From Escarpia spicata (taxonomy: Eukaryota > Annelida > Polychaeta > Sabellida > Siboglinidae): a stretch of DNA of 64,000 bases. Both the position numbers and the translations under genes were made by a program. The stretch spans positions 16,844,738 through 16,908,737 of the forward strand of contig OZ023214.1 of assembly GCA_963995525.1 (NCBI GenBank), written 5' to 3'. The notes below the pieces were generated by a model. It did not search any database and was not told the origin of the DNA. It saw only the letters and a program-made list of their open reading frames with translations. This document shows, piece by piece, positions 31,841-46,800 of the stretch. Every line of letters begins with the position of its first letter. Position 1 is the first letter of the stretch.

Positions 31841-34800
31841 ATGATGGCTACAGAAGAAGTGAGAGATACTCCGAGGAGTATGATTGATCAGTTCCTTCAG
31901 CATCATCACTCGAGTAAGACACCTCTTAGACCTGGTCTCCGGAATCGACCGCAATCTACTTCATTTCGAGATGGTCCACCAACAGTAAGACGGAGAAGTG
32001 GTGGACGGAAGAGTACAGGACAAAGGACAACACGAAACATACGGCTCTCAAATTCTGAATTAACTCCTCACATTGCTGTAAGCATGGTATTAACAAATTA
32101 GATTCATTAGAAAATTTGGCCTATAAATGGTCAGAATCGACCTACTTTTGTTATTGGCTTTTTATCAGAATTAGCATTTTCAAAAAGCTTCAAGATGCCA
32201 CGTATTGTTAATAATTGTTTGATAATTATGACAGTTACAATCAGGTTTTTCTTGGAGGGTGGCTGCAACTTGAAAGGTAATTGTGATTTTTAAAACTTAA
32301 ATGTACTGTATGCTGACATATTCTCAGGCAGGCCTATCAAAAACTCATAATTTGCCACTATCCTCTTCACTTCTAAATTCAGTACTGCTTTCACCCGCAC
32401 TGCAATCTCTATGGTCTATGTCAAAATAATAATTTGAAATGCTTCTGAATCCAAACAGATTTGTGCCATTTCTAATTACAAGTTTTCCGTAATAACAAAC
32501 TATTTGTTAAAATATAAGCAGACAGAAACACCTGACTGACTATGCTACCAGCAGAAAAGCGGCATATGCTTAAGGTAGCTGCACCGGGTATCAAGTCAGT
32601 TGATTTCTTTATTTTTTTCTTCATTAAACATTAGTAGGTGTTAGTATGAACATGTGTACTATTAAAAAACCAAGGCACTATCACCATATGTCACCAATCA
32701 GTCCTTTAAAAACTAGTATTTTCAGTGTGTCTGTGGAAAGTCCCTTTTCCGATTCTTGGAAACTGATGATGTTTCCATAGTGACGATCACGTGTGCGTCA
32801 GCCCAGTTCAAACATAAATTCATTCACCATGAATGCAGATCATAATAGTCTGGTTATTCTCATGCCACTATGCTGTTGTATTATAATTACCTAAATGCAT
32901 CACGCTGTCAAATCACCAAATACTGGCAGTAGTTTTGTTTATTCTCCGATAATGCCCGACCTCAGCCGCCATTTGCAATGACACGTGACTGACCCCAGCA
33001 GGTGTCAATCAATCTTGTCTATCACAACAAGTTCAACACATGGCCCTTCGTAACACAATATCATGAGACAACTTGGCGGGAAATCTCAGTAATAGAAGTG
33101 TCTGTCAAACTGTGTTGAAATAAGCCACATGCCAGTAAAAAAAGTCACATTTCTAAGCAAAAAATAAGTATCGGGTGACATTTGTAGTATGGGTAACAAC
33201 CAGGAAGTATTACTTAATGTAACTTTTTTTATAAAAACTACAATACTTACAAAGCCATAACTTGGCATATGAACTCGACTTGTGTTTACCCAAAATTGCA
33301 TGGGATGGTTTTATGTTTGGTGAAGGGGTCGTGCCAAAAATGCAGTACGGATTTTTGTTGTCTTTCAACACCTTAGCAAAATGTTTATGAAGCTGTATCA
33401 AACTTAATATGCATTTGTTTACAAAAAACCCCGTTTGAATGTCAATAACATGTTTTTACTTACAACCATACAAATTTGTCTTGGGGAGTTTCTCAAAATG
33501 AAATAAAATGCAATTTTAAGGTGATTTTTGACATATTTTTCAATTGTCTTTAAACACATTTAAATATCTCTAAACAACATAATAAATCAATTCTTTTTGG
33601 TCTGGAGTATTGTTTAGTATCTGAGGCAAACTCTGAGAAAAAATGGTTAGCTTATCTTCAAAACTTATATTAGAAATGATTAATTCAAAAGAAGCATATA
33701 ATAGCCGATGCAGCCACCTTAACAGTAATAACTTAATAAATAAAATGTCTGGGAATTTTCAGCTATTCAGTAAATTCCTACCCTATTGAGTTATCCTAAC
33801 TTTAAGTGTCTATGACTCAGATTTTGGAATGCAACTTGGTCGATTCGATTCAAAAAGTAAGTAAAAAAATTCAGTCATTACTGACGTTAATTCTATGGTT
33901 AATTGTATCTTTGCAATTGTGGTTTCAGTTGGCATCAATTATAATTAAACTGGTATCATTTAATTGAATTATTTCCAAATGACAGTATTATGACTCTTGT
34001 ACAGTATTTGAACTACGACACCAGTTGACAGATTTGTGACATGCAGTGTGCAGTAAGGCCTTACGTGTGCTAACACTGCCTTGTAGATTGACCAGTTCCT
34101 ACAAATTGCAAAGACTACACTGCCAACTAGACGGAAGCGAGCAGCTTCTGCCCAAACACCTGCGGTTGATCGAGCTTCCAATAAATCAATGACGTCGACT
34201 TCTCGTCGGAACACAACTGTTAGTCGTCTACGATCAACTGCTATTCAAGTTCACAAGCCAACTCCTCGGTCAATGATCTCAGCCTTCGTACAACAAGGTG
34301 AAAGCAATGCTTGCCGAAAGTTTTTTGTCTGTCACAGGTACTTGCACATAATTATCATCAACATAACTATCGTGAATCGTCACAAAAGTAATCTAAATTG
34401 CTATGGTGATCAGTGTGTGCATAAAATGGTGATTTGTTAGCACTGCAAGTTGCCATCCACCATCAGTAACACAAGCATCCATTTCTTACCTTGATGCGAC
34501 TGGTTAATGTCCTGCTGTAGGTGTTGAAGAAACTCCAGTGGTGGTCACCCAGGCATCCATTTCTTACCTAGATGTCACTGTTTCTAGTTCTGACAGTGCT
34601 CCAAAGCGAAGACAAAGAAGGTAACACATTATCAATATTTTGCACTGTTTCTGCATGTAATTTGTTAAATGCATTATCATTGGTTGGTTTGTAGATCGAA
34701 TTAGGGCAAAACAACATCAAACTAATTTTGTTTGATTGTTACATCATACACTCATTGTTACATTTATCATGATTTTTGCCATTGTGATGTGTAGTTGGCT

Positions 34801-37800
34801 GACCGTTTTTTAGCTGCTTAATGTGTTCTGTTTTTATTGTTCAGCATAAGGGAAGAGAGCTTCCTTGAACTTTTGACTTTGGAACCTGAATCTGAAGACA
34901 TTCGGCATGTTCATCCTGGATGCAGTCGATCTCAACGAATCAGACCTAGATTATCAGCGTTTGAGATTGCTACACAATCGCTGGAATCATTTCAAAAAGG
35001 TTAGTTCTGATACCCGTGAATAGTGCTTGAAAATGTCTGGATACTGCGGTAATTCTACATATGTTGATGTCCACAAGCAACAAACAATATTTTGCAGTAT
35101 TAAAACAGTTTTGTGCTTCATTTAGAATCTCTAACGTTATAGCCTAGGCGACACCAATTTTATCAAACCATTGATTTTTGTATTAACCCAATCGAGCATA
35201 CACACATCATATCGAACATTATATGTTAAACACTGTTTCATTGGTTGTCGTGCATCTTCGGTCTACTATCCAACGAATCCACGAAAGTCCAACATGTCAT
35301 TAATTGATCTAAACCTGAACCATATGCTGCAGTGTGGTTTTGTATCAAGAAACTTAAGTTTGGCGCTGCTTCCCAAAAGGAAGTAACAAAATTTAAATTG
35401 TCCGGCATGATCAACAATATAAATTCCTGTGTATGTAGCAACGCCACTCTAATATCGAAAGTAAATGTTGACGTCGAATGTGCGGATTGTTGTCAAAATG
35501 ACGGCGTCCATCCTTGCGGATGCTACATGAGTAATTCAGGGTTTAACACATTTATTTTCTTGAATGATGACAACGTTAGTGCCACCGAAATGAAGCAAAA
35601 GGGCAAACCGAAGGCTGACATTTTAGACACGATGCAAAATGCCAATAAAGAAAATAAACTGCCAAAGTGCAACACAGGTGAAACCAGTAGCGTGCGCATG
35701 TTTAATGCGTTACTCATTCTATCTACATGCAAAAATCTGAACATTGTCAGATCAAGTTGACACACTAGGAAAACGGGTTGTAGACACTCTCTTCAATGCC
35801 TGCATAGTCAGCATCGCATTGCATTACTTTGGAATAGAATAATATAGTTATATTTAGAGGTACGATAATCAAATCCTAATTATGCCAGTCAAATTAATAT
35901 TATCACAGCAAGGTATATATTGCCTCTAATCTACCCATTTATGGCTGTAACAGACCATAATGGTACCTGCCAAGTCTTGTTATCAGTACTTGTTATTTTA
36001 AATTCTACAACTTTTATTAAACTTTCATAAAAGTATGTGTCTAGTAAGTTTTTATACGAGGCTAATGTATCCTCCCTAACAAAGATGTATAAAAAATCCA
36101 TAATCCTAACAATAAAATTGGTGTGGCCTTAATAATTATTATTGATTATAAATGTCAGTCGTCTTGCTCTGCGTAAGTGGAATAGCCGTTTCACTTTTTA
36201 GTTCATCTGGTACATGTACTCCAAGCAACCAAGTGTTTTTTGTTGAATACTGCGATCTGACTTAGGCAAAGAAAAACACGTTATCTCGGATCAAATAGTG
36301 AAGATCTGACTTACATAATCCGACTTAGACGATTTTTATGGGAAATACATTACAAATCAACCGTTCCTCAGAATTTTGTCCGAGCTGAACAAAGGTCCGA
36401 CTTAGCAGAATCCAACGTAAGTGAGGTTTACTGTATTTACAATTTATTGTTGTGAATTATCTATTTGATCTAAAGCTGTATAAATATAGATGTAAGAGTG
36501 AAGTGGGTGATGGCCCATTGAATATCACCACGTAACGCATGACATGGTCATAATAGTTCAAAGCTTTTACTACTACTTAGTACTTACTTACTAAAACAGT
36601 TTCTGGCTCATTTCACTGTTAAATGTGAAACTGAATAAATAATAATATATACATTTTTAGTTGATACGAGTCTGTGTAGCACAAGACATGGCAATCTGTG
36701 GTAGAGTTTCGAACTGCATTTTCTGGATGAGATACTCATAGTATAAATTAATAGATACGTCATTGATGTTTGCATAGGACCAAGATCGACCATTATTGTG
36801 ACTGCGGAAGTGCATCGACCACAAGACACGCCACAGAGAGAGGAGGAAGAGGCAGGTTTGTATCAGTTAGCAGCAACAAATACAATTATAAAATGGGTTG
36901 AAACACAGTCTATATGTGACCCATCTTAACCAAATTAGTCGGATGTCGACGATGTTGATTTTCCGTAAATGCTGTTTATGTAAAAAAAAATCGTTAATCC
37001 ACCGATTTTGAGGTTTCCCCTGAATATGATTCCTTAATATTCGTTTTATCGATTGCCACCACTGTTACTCTAATTAATTATGTTTTATGTATTTTAATGT
37101 CATTTTTGAGGAGCCGTGTGAAGTGTTCCACTTGATTTCCACAAAACAAAGCTGACAATGCTGCTAATTGCATTCTTTGCCGCCATTTTGGAGATGTTTC
37201 CCAACAAATCGGGTATCCTCGCGAAGCTTGATACCTCATCTTTTCAAGTATTGGCATAAATATGCTAATAACTGCGAACTGTGACCTACAGAAGGTGATG
37301 GAGACTCCCCCTTTAATGCGAGATGTGTAAACAAGTTCGGATCACGTGGCAGCAATGGCAACCATGTGACCCAGGAGGTTTCTCGCATTGGTTCAGTGAA
37401 GAGGTCATTCGAATAATTCTCCATGCACGCAGGCGCACTGTGCATATTCACCGCGTCACTGTTGACCCAGATAGTGGTAAATAAAGAAGCTAACAATGGC
37501 ATTCAGTGTGGCTTCAAAGTTCAAAGGTGTGCTCTGTACAAGCCCAGCCGAGGAGGGTGCCGCTATTACAGGGCCGCCCAGTTAGCAGGAGACTGGCGTC
37601 GCTGGAGAGTGGAGACTGCCTCTGTTGTTGGTCCGTTTGGTGAACAGGAGCCACAACGACAAATTACCTCTGCAGCACTTAAGCAGGCAGTGTAGGGGAC
37701 GAGACACTGACAGGGCCAGGGAACCCGTTACCTGCACCCGTGGGCGCTGTGCTGACACTACGCAAGCGAGGACGTGACCAGTCTGGAAGCTACACTTGAC

Positions 37801-40800
37801 TTACTGGATGTTGTCACCGATCTGTTGTCGTTTTGTAGTTACATTGTTCTTTAGTATTAAAATTTGTATTAAATATGACAATCTGTTGTACTTGTATTTT
37901 TATTATGAAGATTACAAAAATGTTCACCATATTGACATTTTTTCATAAATCTGAATAAGTTGTTTTAAAACAATATATAAAATAAAATTCTTACCACTAG
38001 TGATAATTATCTCTACACAGTTTAAATATCAGTAATTACACAAGTAATTAATTTGTTGCTAATTTACTTCTGACAAAGGTTTTGTTTGTATATTAATATA
38101 ATGTCATGAGGATGCCATTATCTTTGAGTGGTCTAAATGTCGTTCAGATCTGTCCATATAAGGTATAATAGTGCTGCAGAGTTAATTACTAATTTTTCCA
38201 ACAGGGATCTTGTTTTAACATTACCAGAATGACTAGAGAATACCATTATCTTCAATTGATCAACATTTCAGCAAGACGTGTCCATGGTAACTAAGGTACA
38301 TTACATGAAACATAACAAAAATGTTTCAACCCCACATATTTTGCCAGTTGTAACTGCAGTTGTAATTGAGATACCTTCTTGTGTGATACACCGTATGAAA
38401 GCTGAGACTGCTCTTTCCAATGGTACTAATAACTCAATATTGAGCAAATCTGACATGTGACTCACTTTGTTAAGATGGGTCACATACATGTATATTAATA
38501 CATTAGCTGAGAGGTGCTGTCAGTGTATCTCCTCCCAGTCAATCCTAGCTGCTGATATCCTTCAGCTTGATTAATATTAAATAAATGAGCTGAGGAAGTA
38601 CCTTTGACCAATGGTTTAGTGAGGCAACAATGATGATACCGAAGCCCTGAGGTATGACTGTTCCCTTGCTGGTCTGCCCTCGATTCCCTTGTTGAGTCGG
38701 GCATCTGATCACCTCGGATTGGTCAGCTAGGGTCATATAGTGCCCCAACTAACTGGGGCACAGTTCAGTACCCTAGTCCATGAGGGATTGTGTAGTTTTC
38801 AATCTGAGTTGCTGTCCCATTGTATATGTTTTACCTTGTGGAACGCATTGACTAGAGCATCGTATTCTCGATTGAGACAACCTGCGTTTGAATCATGTGC
38901 TACCATTTCAAACCATTGGCAAGTTCGTTTATTCTACATTGCTCCAGTTCACTCAGCTGTATGAATGAATACCAGGCTATAGACAGTGGTGGATATTTGT
39001 GTACGAGTAGTCTTCATGCATTAATTGCTGAATGCTTCCCAGAGAAGTCGAGATGATGTTCGACTGAACAGGTCTGCCAGAGTTAAGCGCTTTGAGCAGT
39101 CTAAGGATGGATATTGCGCTGTAAAAGATCTTCCCTTTTTACAGTCTACCTTTCATTGCCCGTGTTTAGCATCTGGTTACTTTGTGCTGTTTCTGTTTAT
39201 AGTGGAACCAAATACTGATGTATCTCTTGGCAACAAAACTGTCTCACCAGATGGAAACAAAGAAAATGACAAAAATAAGGTGAGAAAGAACATGTATGAA
39301 ATTAAAGTTATGACTGCAATGTTTCTGCGAATGAAGCCAGCAGTGAAGCCTCTTAAGATGAACCTCTTTCAGAACTATTTTGGGATTATATAAAAAAAAC
39401 GTACACTATTTTAATCACAGTGTTGCAAACCTGGGACAGAGTACATTTTCATGAGTACGAGTACATTGACGATGGATGAGTACAAGTACATTGCTAAAAG
39501 CTGAGTACGAGTACATTTTCACGAGTATGAGTAAAAAAGAGTACATTAAAAATATATTTATATATTAAATAATAACATAAGGTTGAGTCTTTCATGCTGC
39601 ACCGTTCAGGGCAGAATACTTTCCTGGCAATGCTAAATACCCAGGAACTAACCAACTGAGCCAGAGTTGGAAAATTGTTCCGTTGACACTTCCAGAACTG
39701 CAGTGGGTCACTGTGATGATGTGTACATGGCTGACTGAGGTATTCGCTCACCTCTATGGTGATGGCAGAGTTGTCTGAGGAGGTGGTTGGTGCATCACCT
39801 TACTTCTACAGAGGAAGACTGGCAGTTCTTGTTCTTAGCAGTTAGCACTGTCGGCCAGTGCCAAGTGGCATGGTTGCCAGATTACATCAAAGGCATTTCC
39901 TGTCTAACTGGTGGGTTAACTGCAAATTGGCACTTTATGGACATCCTGGTGGCTTAATTAAACAAATAGATTTATGGCCTGAACTGATAGCCTACAATTA
40001 TTGTTTGCTTAACAGGGTGTTTCTGACTGGGAAAAGGTACTGCCTGTTTTCATGTTTGGGTATCATAGTCATTGTTATCAGAAAATGAGGCTGTACTACG
40101 TGTAGGGATGGTAAGGTTGTATTCTATCAGAAATAACAGTGGTTTTTTTAAAGTTGAACATTTAAATATTTCAAAAAAGTGTCAGTTTATAAATTTACAA
40201 ATAAATAAATTACAAAATAAATAAATTACAAATAAATTTATTTTCTCCATTATATATTGAGAAAGTACTCAGAGGTACTCGTAAAATGTGAGTACAATGA
40301 ATACGAGTATGAATCCATGACCCATAAATGTTATTAGTACGAGTACTTCAAAAATGTTCTCGAGTACACAAGTATTGAGTACTTCCATCCCAGGTCTGCT
40401 CTGTCTTTTAATGTTATCACATATTGATGGCATGCTGATAAAACCTTGTAAGTGAAAAAGCTAGTGTTCCAGTAGACCAAAACTATTTTTTTTTACATGT
40501 ATCTTTACGGGACATTTTATGTAACATAATTAGAATATCATTTAGTGGTTACATGAGAACAAGATAATGTTCCCTACAGTTTTATGTGAAAAGTCAATTT
40601 TCGCAAAAAGTCACATGGTTATTTATCAGCATGCCATTAATAAAGTTAGTATTTTCTATAGTTTTAACGTAATGTTCTTTTATGCAAGCACCAACACAAG
40701 TCAAGAATAGTGATGAAATAAGGCCAAATGAATGACGTTTATTAAGAGATTAAGTTAGAGAGAGAAATGTGGGCTCTACATCCCAAGGCCAGGCCTGTGA

Positions 40801-43800
40801 CTGAGCCCATACTAGTCTCCTGTCCCTCAGGTTGACAGAGCCCACATTTCGGCATATACAACATTAGCAGTATTGTTATAGATATATACAACATCATTAC
40901 TACTGTAATCACAGTAGACCTTAGGCACCGTTCCGTACTAACCAAGCACACCATTCATTCACCTAACTATAATCCCAACTACCTGCTGAAGAGTTACATT
41001 GTATCAATATTTAGCCTAAACCTATAAGTAGGGCCATTACGCCACCGGTCACCAAAACATGTGACCACCCCATAACGTAATGTTCTTTTATGACACTATA
41101 CTATTATATATGGCAGAGTATGTTGCTCCACATCAATTATTTGATGGAGATGCAATAACAATTTATTTACTATTATGTGCATAGATATTTTCCAAGATCT
41201 CCAAGCAACAATGATGACATTGAAGCCCTGAGGTATGACTGTTCCCATGCTGGTCCGCCCTCGATTCCCTTGTTGAGTCGGGCGTCTGATCGCCTTGGAT
41301 TGGTCAGCTAGGGTCAAGTAGTGTCCCAACTATCTGGGGCATTATGCAGTACCCTAGTCCATGAAGGATTACATAGTTTTCAATCTGAGTTGCCATTCCA
41401 CTATATTCATTATTGTGTTCATTAAAATTGTGGAAGTTTTAAATTTGTGTAATCTTCACTGGATATTATTACATGTGTTTCAACTGCTGCTATGAAGTTG
41501 CTTCTATTACTCATTAAGTTAAGGCAAGACATGGCAGGTGAAATAATATTGTTTGACCAAAAAAATTCAACATGGTCTTCTGCCAGATTATGATAGATTT
41601 GTATGTTTATTATCAATGAATAATAATAACATACCTCTATATGATATCAAGTAATCAAATCCATTATCCAATCTTTGATGGCTATTTTCTGAAAAAAATG
41701 TTTTTTTTTAAATGTTGCATTTGGAAAAAGGTTATCTCTGGGAGTAATAATGTTGTATAGATAAGGTGTTGAATGTTGCAGTCAGCCAATTCTGTTCTGC
41801 GTTATGATCACACACTATAAAAATCATCAATAATTTCAAAGATAAACTCAATTTATTGCCCAAATTTTGTTCGCTTTAATAAAAAAACATATTTAGACAA
41901 ATGCTGTGATCACTGCACAGTAGAATGGATACAGAACATGGATTTGCAAGAGTTATAAATATATATTTGCTCAAAAAAGAATGGCAGTGTTTCCAAATTT
42001 GCCAATATTTTTATTTTCTCAAGATTGTGGCCATTGTGTTTGTTACCATGGAAACGGGGGATCTGGTCAAAAAGTTCAATATATTTTTTACTCAGAACGA
42101 CCTAATCTATACTTAGAGCAGAATAATTGGGACTGTTAGCTTAAAATAATAAATTACCCTATCTACCTGCCTTGTCTGGCCTTAAAAGAGTTTGTATGGT
42201 TAATAAGTGTTGACGGACCCCAGCCAAATTTAATTATGTTTACGGCTGATGTTTCCAGAGTTCTGTCAAGGAACGCATATTCTCATTTATGCAAGCACCA
42301 ACACAAGTCATGAATAGTGATGAAAGAAGGCCAAATGAATGACGTTTATTAAGAGATTAAGTTAGAGAGAGAAATGTGGGCTCTACATCCCAAGGCCAGG
42401 CCTGTGACTGAGCCCATACTAGTCTCCTGTCCCTCAGGTTGACAGAGCCCACATTTCGGCATATACAACATTAGCAGTATTGTTATAGATATATACAACA
42501 GCATTACTACTGTAATCACAGTAAACCTTAGGCACCGTTCCGTACTAACCAAGCACACCATTCATTCACCTAACTATAATCCCAACTACCTGCTGAAGAG
42601 TTACATTGTATCAATATTTAGCCTAAACCTATAAGTAGGGCCATTACGCCACCGGTCACCAAAACATGTGACCACCCCATAACGTAATGTTCTTTTATGA
42701 CACTATACTATTATATATGGCAGAGTATGTTGCTCCACATCAATTATTTGATGGAGATGCAATAACAATTTATTTACTATTATGTGCATAAATATTTTCC
42801 AAGATCTCCAAGCAACAATGATGACATTGAAGCCCTGAGGTATGACTGTTCCCATGCTGGTCCGCCCTCGATTCCCTTGTTGAGTCGGGCGTCTAATCGC
42901 CTTGGATTGGTCAGCTAGGGTCAAGTAGTGTCCCAACTATCTGGGGCATTATGCAGTACCCTAGTCCATGAAGGATTACATAGTTTTCAATCTGAGTTGC
43001 CATTCCACTATATTCATTATTGTGTTCATTAAAATTGTGGAAGTTTTAAATTTGTGTAATCTTCACTGGATATTATTACATGTGTTTCAACTGCTGCTAT
43101 GAAGTTGCTTCTATTACTCATTAAGTTAAGGCAAGACATGGCAGGTGAAATAATATTGTTTTACCAAACAAATTCAACATGGTCTTCTGCCAGATTATGA
43201 TAGATTTGTATGTTTATTATCAATGAATAATAATAACATACCTCTATATGATATCAAGTAATCAAATCCATTATCCAATCTTTGATGGCTATTTTCTGAA
43301 AAAAATGTTTTTTTTTAAATGTTGCATTTGGAAAAAGGTTATCTCTGGGAGTAATAATGTTGTATAGATAAGGTGTTGAATGTTGCAGTCAGCCAATTCT
43401 GTTCTGCGTTATGATCACACACTATAAAAATCATCAATAATTTCAAAGATAAACTCAATTTATTGCCCAAATTTTGTTCGCTTTAATAAAAAAACATATT
43501 TAGACAAATGCTGTGATCACTGCACAGTAGAATGGATACAGAACATGGATTTGCAAGAGTTATAAATATATATTTGCTCAAAAAAGAATGGCAGTGTTTC
43601 CAAATTTGCCAATATTTTTATTTTCTCAAGATTGTGGCCATTGTGTTTGTTACCATGGAAACGGGGGATCTGGTCAAAAAGTTCAATATATTTTTTACTC
43701 AGAACGACCTAATCTATACTTAGAGCAGAATAATTGGGACTGTTAGCTTAAAATAATAAATTACCCTATCTACCTGCCTTGTCTGGCCTTAAAAGAGTTT

Positions 43801-46800
43801 GTATGGTTAATAAGCGTTGATGGACCCCAGCCAAATTTAATTATGTTTACGGCTGATGTTTCCAGAGTTCTGTCAAGGAACGCATATTCTCATTTATGCA
43901 AGCACCAACACAAGTCATGAATAGTGATGAAAGAAGGCCAAATGAATGACGTTTATTAAGAGATTAAGTTAGAGAGAGAAATGTGGGCTCTACATCCCAA
44001 GGCCAGGCCTGTGACTGAGCCCATACTAGTCTCCTGTCCCTCAGGTTGACAGAGCCCACATTTCGGCATATACAACATTAGCAGTATTGTTATAGATATA
44101 TACAACATCATTACTACTGTAATCACAGTAGACCTTAGGCACCGTTCCGTACTAACCAAGCACACCATTCATTCACCTAACTATAATCCCAACTACCTGC
44201 TGAAGAGTTACATTGTATCAATATTTAGCCTAAACCTATAAGTGGGGCCATTACGCCACCGGTCACCAAAACATGTGACCACCCCATAACGTAATGTTCT
44301 TTTATGACACTATACTATTATATATGGCAGAGTATGTTGCTCCACATCAATTATTTGATGGAGATGCAATAACAATTTATTTACTATTATGTGCATAAAT
44401 ATTTTCCAAGATCTCCAAGCAACAATGATGACATTGAAGCCCTGAGGTATGACTGTTCCCATGCTGGTCCGCCCTCGATTCCCTTGTTGAGTCGGGCGTC
44501 TGATCGCCTTGGATTGGTCAGCTAGGGTCAAGTAGTGTCCCAACTATCTGGGGCATTATGCAGTACCCTAGTCCATGAAGGATTATATAGTTTTCAATCT
44601 GAGTTGCCATTCCACTATATTCATTATTGTGTTCATTAAAATTGTGGAAGTTTTAAATTTGTGTAATCTTCACTGGATATTATTACATGTGTTTCAACTG
44701 CTGCTATGAAGTTGCTTCTATTACTCATTAAGTTAAGGCAAGACATGGCAGGTGAAATAATATTGTTTTACCAAACAAATTCAACATGGTCTTCTGCCAG
44801 ATTATGATAGATTTGTATGTTTATTATCAATGAATAATAATAACATACCTCTATATGATATCAAGTAATCAAATCCATTATCCAATCTTTGATGGCTATT
44901 TTCTGAAAAAAATGTGTTTTTTTAAATGTTGCATTTGGAAAAAGGTTATCTCTGGGAGTAATAATGTTGTATAGATAAGGTATTGAATGTTGCAGTCAGC
45001 CAATTCTGTTCTGCGTTATGATCACACACTATAAAAATCATCAATAATTTCAAAGATAAACTCAATTTATTGCCCAAATTTTGTTCGCTTTAATAAAAAA
45101 ACATATTTAGACAAATGCTGTGATCACTGCACAGTAGAATGGATACAGAACATGGATTTGCAAGAGTTATAAATATATATTTGCTCAAAAAAGAATGGCA
45201 GTGTTTCCAAATTTGCCAATATTTTTATTTTCTCAAGATTGTGGCCATTGTGTTTGTTACCATGGAAACGGGGGATCTGGTCAAAAAGTTCAATATATTT
45301 TTTACTCAGAACGACCTAATCTATACTTAGAGCAGAATAATTGGGACTGTTAGCTTAAAATAATAAATTACCCTATCTACCTGCCTTGTCTGGCCTTAAA
45401 AGAGTTTGTATGGTTAATAAGCGTTGACGGACCCCAGCCAAATTTAATTATGTTTACGGCTGATGTTTCCAGAGTTCTGTCAAGGAACGCATATTCTCAT
45501 TTATGCAAGCACCAACACAAGTCATGAATAGTGATGAAAGAAGGCCAAATGAATGACGTTTATTAAGAGATTAAGTTAGAGAGAGAAATGTGGGCTCTAT
45601 ATCCCAAGGCCAGGCCTGTGACTGAGCCCATACTAGTTTCCTGTCCCTCAGGTTGACAGAGCCCACATTTCGGCATATACAACATTAGCAGTATTGTTAT
45701 AGATATATACAACATCATTACTACTGTAATCACAGTAGACCTTAGACACCGTTCCGTACTAACCAAGCACACCATTCATTCACCTAACTATAATCCCAAC
45801 TACCTGCTGAAGAGTTACATTGTATCAATATTTAGCCTAAACCTATAAGTAGGGCCATTACGCCACCGGTCACCAAAACATGTGACCACCCCATAACGTA
45901 ATGTTCTTTTATGACACTATACTATTATATATGGCAGAGTATGTTGCTCCACATCAATTATTTGATGGAGATGCAATAACAATTTATTTACTATTATGTG
46001 CATAGATATTTTCCAAGATCTCCAAGCAACAATGATGACATTGAAGCCCTGAGGTATGACTGTTCCCATGCTGGTCCGCCCTCGATTCCCTTGTTGAGTC
46101 GGGCGTCTGATCGCCTTGGATTGGTCAGCTAGGGTCAAGTAGTGTCCCAACTATCTGGGGCATTATGCAGTACCCTAGTCCATGAAGGATTATATTATAG
46201 TTTTCAATCTGAGTTGCCATTCCACTATATTCATTATTGTGTTCATTAAAATTGTGGAAGTTTTAAATTTGTGTAATCTTCACTGGATATTATTACATGT
46301 GTTTCAATTGCTGCTATGAAGTTGCTTCTATTACTCATTAAGTTAAGGCAAGACATGGCAGGTGAAATAATATTGTTTGACAAAAAAAATTCAACATGGT
46401 CTTCTGCCAGATTATGATAGATTTGTATGTTTATTATCAATGAATAATAATAACATACCTCTATATGATATCAAGTAATCAAATCCATTATCCAATCTTT
46501 GATGGCTATTTTCTGAAAAAAATGTGTTTTTTTAAATGCTGCATTTGGAAAAAGGTTATCTCTGGGAGTAATAATGTTGTATAGATAAGGTATTGAATGT
46601 TGCAGTCAGCCAATTCTGTTCTGCGTTATGATCACACACTATAAAAATCATCAATAATTTCAAAGATAAACTCAATTTATTGCCCAAATTTTGTTCGCTT
46701 TAATAAAAAAACATATTTAGACAAATGCTGTGATCACTGCACAGTAGAATGGATACAGAACATGGATTTGCAAGAGTTATAAATATATATTTGCTCAAAA

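Larger units (their letters stand above)
36856..39202 (+). other. cenpt intron 5; mostly unidentified sequence plus SINE
   Basis: Holds a G+C-richer patch at about 37220-37870 with a short open frame (37423-37695) that matches nothing I recognise, a copy of a dispersed ~195-bp repeat at 38628-38823, and a SINE at 38838-39135. No further cenpt exon is required by phase. Confidence 0.45.

Noticed and set aside
37236..37695. Short frames in the G+C-richer patch of cenpt intron 5
   Set aside because: No recognisable motif and not needed for the cenpt frame; described only as unidentified sequence.
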